A stretch of DNA of 33,988 nt. It comes from an uncultured Veillonella sp. GTDB taxonomy: Bacteria; Bacillota; Negativicutes; Veillonellales; Veillonellaceae. The stretch spans positions 1 to 33,988 of the forward strand of contig CAAEOZ010000148.1 in assembly GCA_900757715.1 (NCBI GenBank), read 5' to 3'. A program made the position numbers and the translations under genes. Each line of letters opens with the position of its first letter. Position 1 is the stretch's first letter. This document shows, piece by piece, positions 8,241 to 15,856 of this stretch. Under the pieces are notes generated by a model. It was not told where the DNA came from and made no database searches. It saw only the letters and a list, made by a program, of their open reading frames with translations.

Positions 8241-8280
8241 AAAAAAGCTGTACCCATCTCTATGTGATGAGTACAGCCTT
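8241..8280 (-). terminator. Rho-independent terminator after the CofE-like gene
   Basis: The stem GCTGTAC/GTACAGC (8247-8253 with 8271-8277) can extend inward with CATC/GATG. On the minus strand it is followed by TTTTTT (8241-8246). It begins only a few bases after the CofE-like stop and ends the thioesterase-murI-membrane protein-CofE transcript. Confidence 0.9.
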
Positions 8281-8283
8281 CTG

Positions 8284-8934
8284 TTATTTACCAGATACAG
8301 ATGCGTAATTTTTGATGATAACAATCGGAGTCATTTGGCTATCATTACCAAATGGATTATCGATCAACAATTGTGCAATTTTTTTAGCATCAATGCCGCG
8401 ACTTGTGCCTAGAATAGCAGAACGTTTTAAATCATTAACGTCAGCTACAACGGCACCATAACAACCTGTGCGAGATACAATTTTCTCAGCCACTTTATCT
8501 GGATCTTTTGGCCCAAATACAATGTGCTTATCAAATGGAGGCATAGTCCCTGTTACATCATCTGTTAAGGATGCAGCACGAGCAATTGCATAGAATACAC
8601 CAGGTTTACGGAAAATTTTAGCAATAGCGCCTAAAATAAAAGCACCTAATACCTTCCATTTACCATCCAAATTCATAGCCGATTGCATACCATAAATAGA
8701 TGCCATGGAGCCATCTGGATGGATAAAACGATTAATTAAACGAGCTTGCCAGCACACATTTAGCTCTTCAGGACGTGTAAAACGACCTTGCGTAATAGCT
8801 ACTACAGATTCAGCAACGCATACGATATCTTCAGGTCCAATATTATGTCCGCCAAATTCAACGATAGCATCAACGATGTCATCATTATCTGTAAGAATAC
8901 GTGTTGGCACACATACTAACTCTAATTCTGCCAT
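8284..8934 (-). CDS. CofE-like (coenzyme F420-0:L-glutamate ligase family) protein
   Basis: This 216-residue protein resembles the F420-0:gamma-glutamyl ligase domain. Features are ELVCVPTRILTDNDDI at the N-terminus, GPEDIVCVAESVVAITQGR (about 33-51), a central VLGAFILGAIAKIFRKPG, TGTMPPFDKHIVFGP near 128-142, and GCYGAVVADVNDL followed by GTSRGID. True CofE adds glutamate to F420-0 by gamma-glutamyl linkage with GTP. No other F420 gene (cofC, cofD, fbiC types) is in the window, so the real substrate is probably different. AAGGAGG precedes the ATG by 7 bases. It follows a membrane-anchored protein by 12 bases and is in one transcript with murI. Confidence 0.75.
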   Translation of the reverse strand: MAELELVCVPTRILTDNDDIVDAIVEFGGHNIGPEDIVCVAESVVAITQGRFTRPEELNVCWQARLINRFIHPDGSMASIYGMQSAMNLDGKWKVLGAFILGAIAKIFRKPGVFYAIARAASLTDDVTGTMPPFDKHIVFGPKDPDKVAEKIVSRTGCYGAVVADVNDLKRSAILGTSRGIDAKKIAQLLIDNPFGNDSQMTPIVIIKNYASVSGK

Positions 8935-8946
8935 TGTTATGCCTCC

Positions 8947-9486
8947 TTATTGAACCATTGCTGCTTGAACTTCTTCAGCAGTCAAACGAATACGCTGTTT
9001 ATCGATATGAAAGTCTGTCCGACCTACGATTTGATAGTAAATGTCGATATCCATATAAGGGAAGCCCTTAATATCTTCACGAATATTGCCAGTTTTACCT
9101 GTTAACGTAACATATACACGAATTGTGCCACCTTTACGTGGTTTGATAATTATAGCTTCAAAATATCCATCTTGACGTGGACGATTAATATCCATAGCCC
9201 AAGCATTTACTTTAACTGCATCAAAATGTTCTTCTGGTAATAATGGACGTGGGAATAAGTCCATAATAGTACCCAATTGACGACCTTTATTGACAAATGG
9301 TATATCACAGAACAAAGTAATGGACTCAAAACTACGATCAGATACTTGGAAATTCGTTGCCCGTTTCGCTAATAAGACAATATTTTCATTACCTTGTTTC
9401 AACACAAACAAACGGAATAATAAGTACAGAGCTGCAACAGCCACAATAATAGCTATTACTGCACTGAGGATGTTATAAAACCACAT
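8947..9486 (-). CDS. Membrane-anchored protein of unknown function
   Basis: I do not recognise a family for this 179-residue protein. Residues 5-29 form one strong hydrophobic helix (SAVIAIIVAVAALYLLFRLF), followed by a soluble part with many beta-type segments. In the presumed N-out or N-in anchor topology, the domain from about 35 to 179 lies on one side of the membrane. AAAGGAG precedes the ATG by about 7 bases. It sits 12 bases after murI and 12 bases before the CofE-like gene, so it is probably cotranscribed and functionally tied to the CofE-like protein. Confidence 0.8.
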   Translation of the reverse strand: MWFYNILSAVIAIIVAVAALYLLFRLFVLKQGNENIVLLAKRATNFQVSDRSFESITLFCDIPFVNKGRQLGTIMDLFPRPLLPEEHFDAVKVNAWAMDINRPRQDGYFEAIIIKPRKGGTIRVYVTLTGKTGNIREDIKGFPYMDIDIYYQIVGRTDFHIDKQRIRLTAEEVQAAMVQ

Positions 9487-9498
9487 AGGGTATCTCCT

Positions 9499-10302
9499 TT
9501 ATAATGTAATATGTTCAATGGTACGACGGCTTGTATCAAGGAAGGATGCACTCAACGTATCACCAAGTTCGACATCCTTTGTAAAATACAATGTCACGGT
9601 GCCTACAGTATCTTGAGGATTGAAAAGATTTTTACTCTCTAGTCTGTGACGAACCAATTCACTTGTTTCAAAAGCAGGATCAATGAACTGAATGCGACAC
9701 GATGTTAGTTCCTCTAGTAAAGGTTGTACAAATGGAAAATGAGTACAGCCCAAAACAACAACCTCAATTTCTCGAGATAATAAAGGTTCTAAATAATCCT
9801 TGCATACTTCACGAACAAAGTAATCATCTAAATGACCTTGTTCAATAAGCCCCGCCAACTCTGGACAAGGTTGTTCCCAAACAAAAACCTCGTGATCAAC
9901 TTCTAAAGCCACATGCTTATGAATATGACTATTTACAGTGGCCACGGTCGCCATAATACCGATAGTCTTGCTTTTACTTTTATTAATAGCTGTTTTTACA
10001 CCTTGTGATACACCAATAACTGGCACAGATACAAGTTCACGTACCGCATCAAGAGCCACAACAGTGAAGGTGTTACAAGCAATCACCATCAACTTAACAG
10101 GCTGCTTTTCTAGCGTCTCCGCAATACGGCACGCTAAATAAGTGATTTCATCATCACTGCGATTACCTACAGGATTATTCGCATTATCACCGATATAGAT
10201 AAAATCTTCGTTAGGAAATTGTTCTTGTAATACCTTTAACACAGATAGTCCGCCTACACCAGAGTCAAATACACCGATAGGCAATTGTTGTACATTACTC
10301 AT
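9499..10302 (-). CDS. murI: Glutamate racemase
   Basis: This cofactor-independent enzyme makes D-glutamate for peptidoglycan. The 267-residue protein has IGVFDSGVGGLSV (9-21, Asp13 and Ser14). It carries the two catalytic cysteines in ACNTFT (Cys76) and GCTHFP (Cys186, with His188). The region that usually reads A-R-x-P-Y-G-x-R/K-S here reads ANNPVGNRS (41-49), so the usual Tyr is Val. I chose the ATG at 10302 because AGGAG lies 7 bases upstream. This start overlaps the last codons of the thioesterase by 8 bases (ATGAGTAA), giving translational coupling. Confidence 0.95.
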   Translation of the reverse strand: MSNVQQLPIGVFDSGVGGLSVLKVLQEQFPNEDFIYIGDNANNPVGNRSDDEITYLACRIAETLEKQPVKLMVIACNTFTVVALDAVRELVSVPVIGVSQGVKTAINKSKSKTIGIMATVATVNSHIHKHVALEVDHEVFVWEQPCPELAGLIEQGHLDDYFVREVCKDYLEPLLSREIEVVVLGCTHFPFVQPLLEELTSCRIQFIDPAFETSELVRHRLESKNLFNPQDTVGTVTLYFTKDVELGDTLSASFLDTSRRTIEHITL

Positions 10303-10714
10303 GCGGCATCTCCTCAACAGCTGCTAACATAGGCAGGTAAAAAGTATCGTCTAATCGCACAATTTTTCCTGTTAATTTTGACATAAAGGCATTCTTAGTT
10401 TCCCCCGTGGCAAGTATTGCACCATCACTAGCACGGCGCATGCGATAGCGAAACACCATTTGAGCCCTCGTCATCTTAACCAAATACGTTTCGATGTGAA
10501 GTTCATCATCGAAATTCGCAGGTTCTTTATAATTGCAAGATACATTCATGATGGGAAATACAATATCCTCATTCATCATATCCCACAAAGTGACACCGAT
10601 CTTACGAAGGAATTCAATGCGCGCCATTTCAAACCATCTAAAATGATTACTATGGTGAGCAATCCCCATCATATCAGTTTCATAAAATCGTACTTTTACT
10701 GAAGCAATATGCAT
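10295..10714 (-). CDS. YbgC/4-hydroxybenzoyl-CoA thioesterase family acyl-CoA thioesterase
   Basis: This 139-residue hotdog-fold protein is predicted to hydrolyse short or medium acyl-CoA thioesters in the cytosol. The signature VRFYETDMMGIAHHSNHFRW (8-27) contains the active-site Asp14 and His20/His21 of the YbgC group. FDDEL and the R-rich MRRASDG turn are also typical. The ribosome site is AAGGAC. It is first in the operon with murI, behind a good promoter. The natural substrate cannot be read from sequence. Confidence 0.9.
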   Translation of the reverse strand: MHIASVKVRFYETDMMGIAHHSNHFRWFEMARIEFLRKIGVTLWDMMNEDIVFPIMNVSCNYKEPANFDDELHIETYLVKMTRAQMVFRYRMRRASDGAILATGETKNAFMSKLTGKIVRLDDTFYLPMLAAVEEMPHE

Positions 10715-10748
10715 AAATTTTGTCCTTTTTAAATAGTATACAATTTTT

Positions 10749-10777
10749 ATTCTATATCTATTACTTTAGTGTGTCAA
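10749..10777 (-). promoter_or_regulatory. Sigma-70 promoter of the thioesterase-murI operon
   Basis: On the minus strand: -35 TTGACA (10772-10777), 17-base spacer, -10 TAGAAT (10749-10754). The leader is about 30 bases. Confidence 0.88.
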
Positions 10778-10817
10778 ATAAATAAAGGCAGTTCAATCAC
10801 TGTGGATCAAACTGCCT
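10778..10817 (-). terminator. Terminator after the DUF1232 gene
   Basis: The stem AGGCAGTT/AACTGCCT (10786-10793 with 10810-10817) is followed on the minus strand by TTATTTATTT. It abuts the -35 box of the next operon. Confidence 0.8.
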
Positions 10818-10830
10818 AAAATGGTAAAAG

Positions 10831-11175
10831 TTAGCGACTGCTACCAAATGGAAAGAATTTTTTTGCCTCTTCTTGATGACTCGTTTTGATATAACGATTC
10901 GCAATCTTAAAGGCTAATCCGAGTACTGCCACATCATCTACCCAACCTAATACGGCAATCGTATCCGGTACAATATCAATAGGTAATACCAAATATCCTA
11001 AGGCACCTGCAATGACCGCTTTTACATATTTGGGAGTGTCCTTGTCACGAAAACAAAGGAACAAGGTTACTGCTTGTTGTACAAAGGCAAGTTTCTTACC
11101 ATATCGACCAAGAAACCCTAAAAATCTTGATTCGCTAAAATACTTACCATATTTAATAATCTTAAATGGATTCAT
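10831..11175 (-). CDS. DUF1232 (YkvA-like) small membrane protein
   Basis: This 114-residue protein carries the DUF1232 core: DTPKYVKAVIAGALGYLVLP followed by IDIVPDTIAVLGWVDDVAVL (roughly 46-85). The paired D-x-x-P-D and DD residues are diagnostic. It has one or two hydrophobic helices, so an inner-membrane location is likely. The biochemical function of the family is not established. It lies 22 bases after the DUF697-like gene and shares its transcript. Confidence 0.85.
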   Translation of the reverse strand: MNPFKIIKYGKYFSESRFLGFLGRYGKKLAFVQQAVTLFLCFRDKDTPKYVKAVIAGALGYLVLPIDIVPDTIAVLGWVDDVAVLGLAFKIANRYIKTSHQEEAKKFFPFGSSR

Positions 11176-11197
11176 AGTAATAATAATCCTTCAGCGT

Positions 11198-12049
11198 TTA
11201 TTTACGCAAACCGCCAATTTTATCTTTCGCTGTGTTAACAGTGTTTGCAGCAACATCTTTTGCTGTCTCTACAGCATCAGAAGCTTTAGTTTTTGCAGTT
11301 TCTACTGCTACCTGTGCAGAAGCTTTTGCCACTTCTACACCACCTTTTGCGAATTCTTTAGCTACTTCAATACCTTCTTTAGCAGAATCAAGTTTTTCTT
11401 TCGCTGCATCAGAAACCTTTGCTACAACTTCTGCTGCGTTATCATGAATTTGGTATTTTGTTTCATTATTCCATTTATTGATGGCAGGTGTTACTTTTTC
11501 TTCGTAAACTTGCTTTAAAGATTCTTTAGCAAGACCTGTTTCGTTAGCAATCCCAGCCCATACGTCACGTTGACCTTGAGTGAAAGGAATACTAGCACTT
11601 GCATCACGAACGATTTCAGAAGCAATAGCTTTACCATTTTCAAGGAATTCAGCAACCATCGGTTTGTAACGTTCGATATCAGAAGGCATACCATCTTGAA
11701 TCCAAATATTTGCAATTTTACCAATAGCATAAGTTAAACCGATAGCTACAGGAACGCGAACAGCTTTAATTGGAATTAGAAGGGATACTGCAGCTGTACC
11801 TACAGCTGTGCTAAGACCACCTACTAAACCAACTACAGCACCAGCTTGCAATTCTACGTCATAAAGATGAGCAATGCGAGTTACCATGTACGTAGCATTG
11901 GCGCACAAAGCGACACTGCTGAATTTAGAGGATAATGCCAATGCTGCCGCACGACCCGCCCCCCAGAAAATAAATTGTTCAACTTGATAGTCACGATCTT
12001 GAGATCCATCCATAAGTGGCTCAAGTGTTACGCCATTATATTCTGCCAT
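11198..12049 (-). CDS. DUF697-like membrane protein with C-terminal 11-residue helical repeats
   Basis: I do not know the function of this 283-residue protein. Residues about 45-120 (MVTRIAHLYDVEL, then IPIKAVRVPVAIGLTYAIGK) resemble the DUF697/YcjF membrane domain; this is a pattern match only. A helical linker follows. The tail from Ala223 to Lys277 is five clean 11-residue repeats of the type A-K-x-x-V-E-x-A-K-x-x, as in LEA or apolipoprotein amphipathic helices. Such a tail could lie on a membrane surface. AAAGGAG precedes the ATG. It is first in an operon with the DUF1232 gene. Confidence 0.7.
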   Translation of the reverse strand: MAEYNGVTLEPLMDGSQDRDYQVEQFIFWGAGRAAALALSSKFSSVALCANATYMVTRIAHLYDVELQAGAVVGLVGGLSTAVGTAAVSLLIPIKAVRVPVAIGLTYAIGKIANIWIQDGMPSDIERYKPMVAEFLENGKAIASEIVRDASASIPFTQGQRDVWAGIANETGLAKESLKQVYEEKVTPAINKWNNETKYQIHDNAAEVVAKVSDAAKEKLDSAKEGIEVAKEFAKGGVEVAKASAQVAVETAKTKASDAVETAKDVAANTVNTAKDKIGGLRK

Positions 12050-12098
12050 AAGTATTCTCCTTTGTTGTGAACCAACTATAGGTCTTATTATTAGTATT

Positions 12099-12121
12099 AT
12101 TATACCATTCTATTGATAGAA
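12099..12121 (-). promoter_or_regulatory. -10 box and overlapping palindrome upstream of the DUF697-like gene
   Basis: TATAAT on the minus strand (12099-12104) has no good -35 hexamer. A perfect palindrome, TTCTAT-TG-ATAGAA (12108-12121), occupies the spacer, which suggests a regulator site or activator dependence. Confidence 0.5.
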
Positions 12122-12175
12122 GTGAAATGAATTTTTCTAATTATCTATATTTAACAGCTTCTAATATTTTCTATA

Positions 12176-12943
12176 TTACCAACTTGTAAGTCCACCATCG
12201 ATTGTCCATGCTGCACCTGTCACAAAAGAAGCCTTATTACTCAACAAAAATACAATTACTTCGCCAATTTCATGGGGCTTAGCAATGCGACCTAGTGGGT
12301 AATGTTGGCCCATTTCAGCCTTTGCAGCTGCCGCATCTTGATTGGCATTAGCAATCTGTTTGTCCACTAATGATGTATCTACATCACCAGGACACACACA
12401 GTTTACACGAACACTGTGAGGTGCCATTTCAAGGGATAGAGATTTTGTAAAGCTCACTACAGCCCCCTTTGATGCACCATATACAGAACACGCTACATTA
12501 CCTTGTAAACCTGCATCACTAGCAATTGTTACAATACTGCCCTTTGATGATCGTAAATAGGGAAGCGCCGCTTGACATAAGAATACAGTACCTTTTACAT
12601 TAGTCCCAAACATTTCATCAAAAGCTGCCTCTGTAACATCAGCTAGCAACTCTTCTTCATAGTAGCCTGCAGCTGTTACAAGAGCAGACACCCCACCAAA
12701 CAAATCTACTGTTTCTTTTACAATTCGCTGACAATCCTCAATTTTAGATACATCACCTTGAATATATTGTACCTTAGATGAATAACGACGTAGCTTAGTT
12801 TTAGCCTTTTGACCAACTTTTTCATTTCGACCATTGATGACTACACACCAACCTTCTTTGAGTAAAAGCTTTGCCGTAGCAAATCCAATACCCGATGTAC
12901 CACCACTGATCAATGCCACCTGTACATCACTTTTATGAGGCAT
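12176..12943 (-). CDS. SDR-family NAD(P)-dependent oxidoreductase
   Basis: This is a classical short-chain dehydrogenase of 255 residues. The cofactor loop GGTSGIG lies at 14-20, followed by NGRN near 37-40, the structural TAAG near 91-94, a catalytic Ser in TIASDAG, and YGASKG near 155-160 (Tyr and Lys). PGDVDTS and the C-terminal VTGAAWTIDGG complete the fold. NGRN after the second strand might favour NADP, but this is weak. AGGAGGG precedes the ATG. It starts 11 bases after the TSUP exporter gene, so the two are cotranscribed. The substrate is unknown. Confidence 0.9.
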   Translation of the reverse strand: MPHKSDVQVALISGGTSGIGFATAKLLLKEGWCVVINGRNEKVGQKAKTKLRRYSSKVQYIQGDVSKIEDCQRIVKETVDLFGGVSALVTAAGYYEEELLADVTEAAFDEMFGTNVKGTVFLCQAALPYLRSSKGSIVTIASDAGLQGNVACSVYGASKGAVVSFTKSLSLEMAPHSVRVNCVCPGDVDTSLVDKQIANANQDAAAAKAEMGQHYPLGRIAKPHEIGEVIVFLLSNKASFVTGAAWTIDGGLTSW

Positions 12944-12954
12944 ACCTTGCCCTC

Positions 12955-13749
12955 CTATAAAGTTGAAACATAGTCATAGACTAATTTCAACAACATAACT
13001 GTCGTTACCGACAAGAATACAACTCGCACCAAAGATGAGCCTTTTGCAATGGCAAGGTGCGATCCTACATAAGCGCCAATAATTTGACCCACTCCTGCAG
13101 CCAGGCCATACATAATATTGACGTGCCCTAAATATAAAAATACCAATAAAGACGCCAAATTACTAGTAAAATTCAATACTTTTGCATTAGCAGAAGCATG
13201 CAGGAAATCAAAACCAGTAAAGATAAAGCCCATAATCAAAAATGTACCTGTACCAGGGCCTATAAAGCCATCATATATACCGATGCCAAGAGCAAAAGCC
13301 ATGCAAATATATAGCGCTTTCCCTGCTACCTGAGATGTACGATTGATTTCACCCCAGTCTTTTTTGAACACCACAAAAAGTGTTACACAAACAAGTAATA
13401 TGATGATAATAGGCTTTACATACAGTGGAGGTAAAGAAACAACCGCCAATGTACCAAGCATAGAACCCACAAAGGTAAAAGGCAATAATTTGCGCACTAG
13501 GGAAAAATCAACCATGTGATTTCTCAAAAACGTAATAGATGCACTACCAGCTCCAAATATACTAGATAATTTATTACTGCCCAGAGCCATACTAGGCGGA
13601 AGATTTGTTAGTAACATAGCAGGTACAGAAATGAGTCCACCGCCGCCCACAATGGAGTCTACAAAGCCAGCAAACGCGCCAGCTACGGCAAGTAAAATGA
13701 GGATAAGGATATCAAATGGTAACTCTGTTACCGAAATGAGCCACTCCAT
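12955..13749 (-). CDS. TSUP (TauE/SafE) family membrane transporter
   Basis: This 264-residue integral membrane protein has about eight hydrophobic helices. The family hallmarks are the N-terminal AGFVDSIVGGGGLISVPAML (about 27-46), LGSNKLSSIFGAGSAS and, in the second half, GIYDGFIGPGTGTFL. Members export or import sulfite, sulfoacetate and other sulfur or organic anions; which one applies here cannot be told. GTAGGAGG lies before the ATG. It forms an operon with the SDR gene and follows the met/yerC genes, so a link to sulfur metabolism is possible but inferred. Confidence 0.9.
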   Translation of the reverse strand: MEWLISVTELPFDILILILLAVAGAFAGFVDSIVGGGGLISVPAMLLTNLPPSMALGSNKLSSIFGAGSASITFLRNHMVDFSLVRKLLPFTFVGSMLGTLAVVSLPPLYVKPIIIILLVCVTLFVVFKKDWGEINRTSQVAGKALYICMAFALGIGIYDGFIGPGTGTFLIMGFIFTGFDFLHASANAKVLNFTSNLASLLVFLYLGHVNIMYGLAAGVGQIIGAYVGSHLAIAKGSSLVRVVFLSVTTVMLLKLVYDYVSTL

Positions 13750-13774
13750 AATAAACCTCCTACAGATAGCACAT

Positions 13775-13799
13775 CAACGGTCGCCAAAGGCCACCGTTG
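13775..13799 (-). promoter_or_regulatory. Intergenic hairpin between the TrpR-like gene and the TSUP gene
   Basis: CAACGGT/ACCGTTG encloses a second GCC-AAA-GGC stem. Neither strand has a T-tract directly after it, so it is more likely an mRNA-processing or stabilising hairpin than a terminator. Confidence 0.5.
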
Positions 13800-13814
13800 T
13801 CATGCTAGTTTATT

Positions 13815-14111
13815 TTATTTTGCGCCTAGACGATCGAGAGCCAATGTATAACCATCCGCGCCATATACTAAACAGCGCTTTACACGACTAATCGTAGCCG
13901 TACTCGCACCTGTTTCTTCTACGATTTTCTCATAGCTGTCCCCTGCACGAAGCATTTTTGCTACTTGTAAGCGTTGAGATAATGCTTTTAATTCGTTAAT
14001 CGTACAGATATCTTCAAAAAATGCATAGCATTCCTCCGTATTTTCAAGTGTTAAAATGGCGGTGAACAATTCGTCATTTTGTTGACTTCTCAATTTTTCA
14101 TTGATGCTCAT
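13815..14111 (-). CDS. TrpR-like/YerC-YecD family DNA-binding protein
   Basis: This is a 98-residue all-helical protein of the Trp-repressor superfamily. The helix-turn-helix segment covers about 50-80: LSQRLQVAKMLRAGDSYEKI, then TGASTATISRVKR. The family occurs as the short, stand-alone YerC group in Firmicutes; its ligand is not established. It starts 9 bases after metI in the same transcript, so it could regulate methionine transport or be only a passenger. Confidence 0.88.
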   Translation of the reverse strand: MSINEKLRSQQNDELFTAILTLENTEECYAFFEDICTINELKALSQRLQVAKMLRAGDSYEKIVEETGASTATISRVKRCLVYGADGYTLALDRLGAK

Positions 14112-14120
14112 AGGATCCTC

Positions 14121-14774
14121 CTACTTCTTATTCATCGCTTTAGACCAAGCATCACCAATCATTTGTACAACTTGTACCAATACAATCAAGATGATGATTG
14201 TAGCGATCATAATATCAGCTTGGAAACGTTGGTAACCATATCGGATTGCAATATCCCCGAGGCCACCACCGCCAATAGCACCTGCCATCGCAGAGTAACC
14301 GATGAGGTTAACAATAAGCACCGTCACATTGTCAATAATTGTTGGCAATGCTTCTGGTAATAATACTTTCCAAATGATTTGTAATGGGCTTGCCCCCATA
14401 GATTGAGCCGCCTCGATAACACCAAAATTAATATCCTTAATGGACGTTTCTACAAGGCGCGCCAAGAATGGAATCGCCGCAATTGTCAACGGCACACATG
14501 CTGCAGTTGTACCGATGGATGTACCTACCACCATGCGAGTAAATGGAATGATGGCAACCATCAAGATGATAAAAGGTACGGAACGAGTGGCATTCACAAT
14601 TGCACCTAACGCTTTATTTAGTGCTACGTTTTCCAAGATATGATCTTTAGAAGTAACAACCAAAACAACACCAAGAGGAATACCTAATAACATTGCCATT
14701 ACCGTAGAAATTATCGTCATTTGCAATGTATCAAGGGTGCCAGTTATGAGTAGATTAATGATTTGCTCTGACAT
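14121..14774 (-). CDS. metI: Methionine ABC transporter permease
   Basis: This is the membrane-spanning subunit of the methionine importer, 217 residues with five predicted helices. It carries the MetI signatures VNATRSVPFIILM (about 61-73) and the cytoplasmic coupling loop GVIEAAQSMGASPLQIIWKV (EAA-type, about 138-157). Its start overlaps metN by 20 bases, so translation is coupled. The lipoprotein partner MetQ is not adjacent. Confidence 0.95.
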   Translation of the reverse strand: MSEQIINLLITGTLDTLQMTIISTVMAMLLGIPLGVVLVVTSKDHILENVALNKALGAIVNATRSVPFIILMVAIIPFTRMVVGTSIGTTAACVPLTIAAIPFLARLVETSIKDINFGVIEAAQSMGASPLQIIWKVLLPEALPTIIDNVTVLIVNLIGYSAMAGAIGGGGLGDIAIRYGYQRFQADIMIATIIILIVLVQVVQMIGDAWSKAMNKK

Positions 14775-15801
14775 AACCGATCACCTCGCTTTCAATTGGT
14801 AACGTTTTGATGTAGTCCAAACCTTCTTGTGCATTTTCTGGGTCACCATTCAAGATAACGATGAGGCGACCAACGCTCGTATTTTGGATGTAATCAATTC
14901 CGCCAAAAAGGATGCTTACATCTAAATTAAAGCGTCTTACGAGACCTGCTACTACAGGCTCATCTGTTGCTTGTCCTGTAAATTTGAGGCGAACTAATGG
15001 CGCGGTTCCTGCAATCCATTGATCATGCAACTCTAGATGTTCCAATGCTTCTGGAGGTAAGTTATCACTCACTACAGAGCTAATAAACTCTTTTGTCGTA
15101 TTTTCGCGAGGATGTGTGAATACTTCAACCGTGCTACCTTCTTCAAGTATTACACCGCCTTCAATAACTGCCACGCGATCACAGATTTCACGGATAACGT
15201 GCATCTCATGTGTAATGAGCACAATAGTGAGCCCCATCTTTTCGTTGATATCTTTCAACAATTTCAAAATAGAGTCTGTTGTCTGAGGATCAAGGGCAGA
15301 TGTAGCTTCGTCACAAAGGAGAACCTTTGGATTAGACGCCAACGCACGAGCTATACCAACACGTTGCTTTTGACCACCAGATAATTGAGATGGATAGTTA
15401 TTCATACGCTCTGTAAGACCTACGATATCAAGGATCGGCTCGATGCGCTCCTTGATTTCAGCCTTGCTCATTCCTTGTAATTCCAACGGAAATGCTACAT
15501 TGTCATACACTGTGCGAGAGGACAAGAGGTTAAAATGTTGGAAAATCATACCAATATTTTTGCGTGCTTTACGCAAAGCGGATTTGCTAAGTGTGGTTAA
15601 GTCTGTACCATTTACGATAACAGAGCCAGATGTAGGTGCTTCGAGCATATTGATGCAACGAATCAAGGTGGATTTACCGGCACCGGATTGGCCAATAATG
15701 CCAAAGATTTCGCCTTCTTTCACATTTAGGCTAATATCTTTCAACGCTTCCACACGAGTAGCACCTTCATAGACTTTACTAATGTGTTCTAATTGTATCA
15801 A
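14755..15801 (-). CDS. metN: Methionine ABC transporter ATP-binding protein
   Basis: This 348-residue ATPase drives methionine uptake. Walker A GQSGAGKS lies near 37-44, the Q-loop at FQHFN, the signature LSGGQKQR near 139-146, Walker B VLLCDEATSALD, and the switch His in ITHEM. The C-terminal part (about 265-345) is the NIL domain, which senses methionine in MetN. The start codon is TTG at 15801: AAAGGAA lies about 9 bases upstream and no in-frame ATG is near the conserved N-terminus. It lies 55 bases after the aminotransferase gene with no clear terminator between. I saw no SAM riboswitch. Confidence 0.95.
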   Translation of the reverse strand: MIQLEHISKVYEGATRVEALKDISLNVKEGEIFGIIGQSGAGKSTLIRCINMLEAPTSGSVIVNGTDLTTLSKSALRKARKNIGMIFQHFNLLSSRTVYDNVAFPLELQGMSKAEIKERIEPILDIVGLTERMNNYPSQLSGGQKQRVGIARALASNPKVLLCDEATSALDPQTTDSILKLLKDINEKMGLTIVLITHEMHVIREICDRVAVIEGGVILEEGSTVEVFTHPRENTTKEFISSVVSDNLPPEALEHLELHDQWIAGTAPLVRLKFTGQATDEPVVAGLVRRFNLDVSILFGGIDYIQNTSVGRLIVILNGDPENAQEGLDYIKTLPIESEVIGYVRANH

Positions 15802-15856
15802 AATAATTTCCTTTCTTAAGGTAAATGTGTATCATTTGATGAAAGCAGCTTATCTA

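Noticed and set aside
8284..8934. Coenzyme F420 synthesis locus
   Set aside because: Only the CofE-like domain is present. No other F420 gene lies nearby, so the family name is kept without the pathway.
11515..11730. Minus-strand open frame of 71 codons
   Set aside because: It is a shifted frame within the DUF697-like gene.
15802..15856. SAM riboswitch or T-box before metN
   Set aside because: The gap to the upstream gene is only 55 bases and shows no suitable stems.
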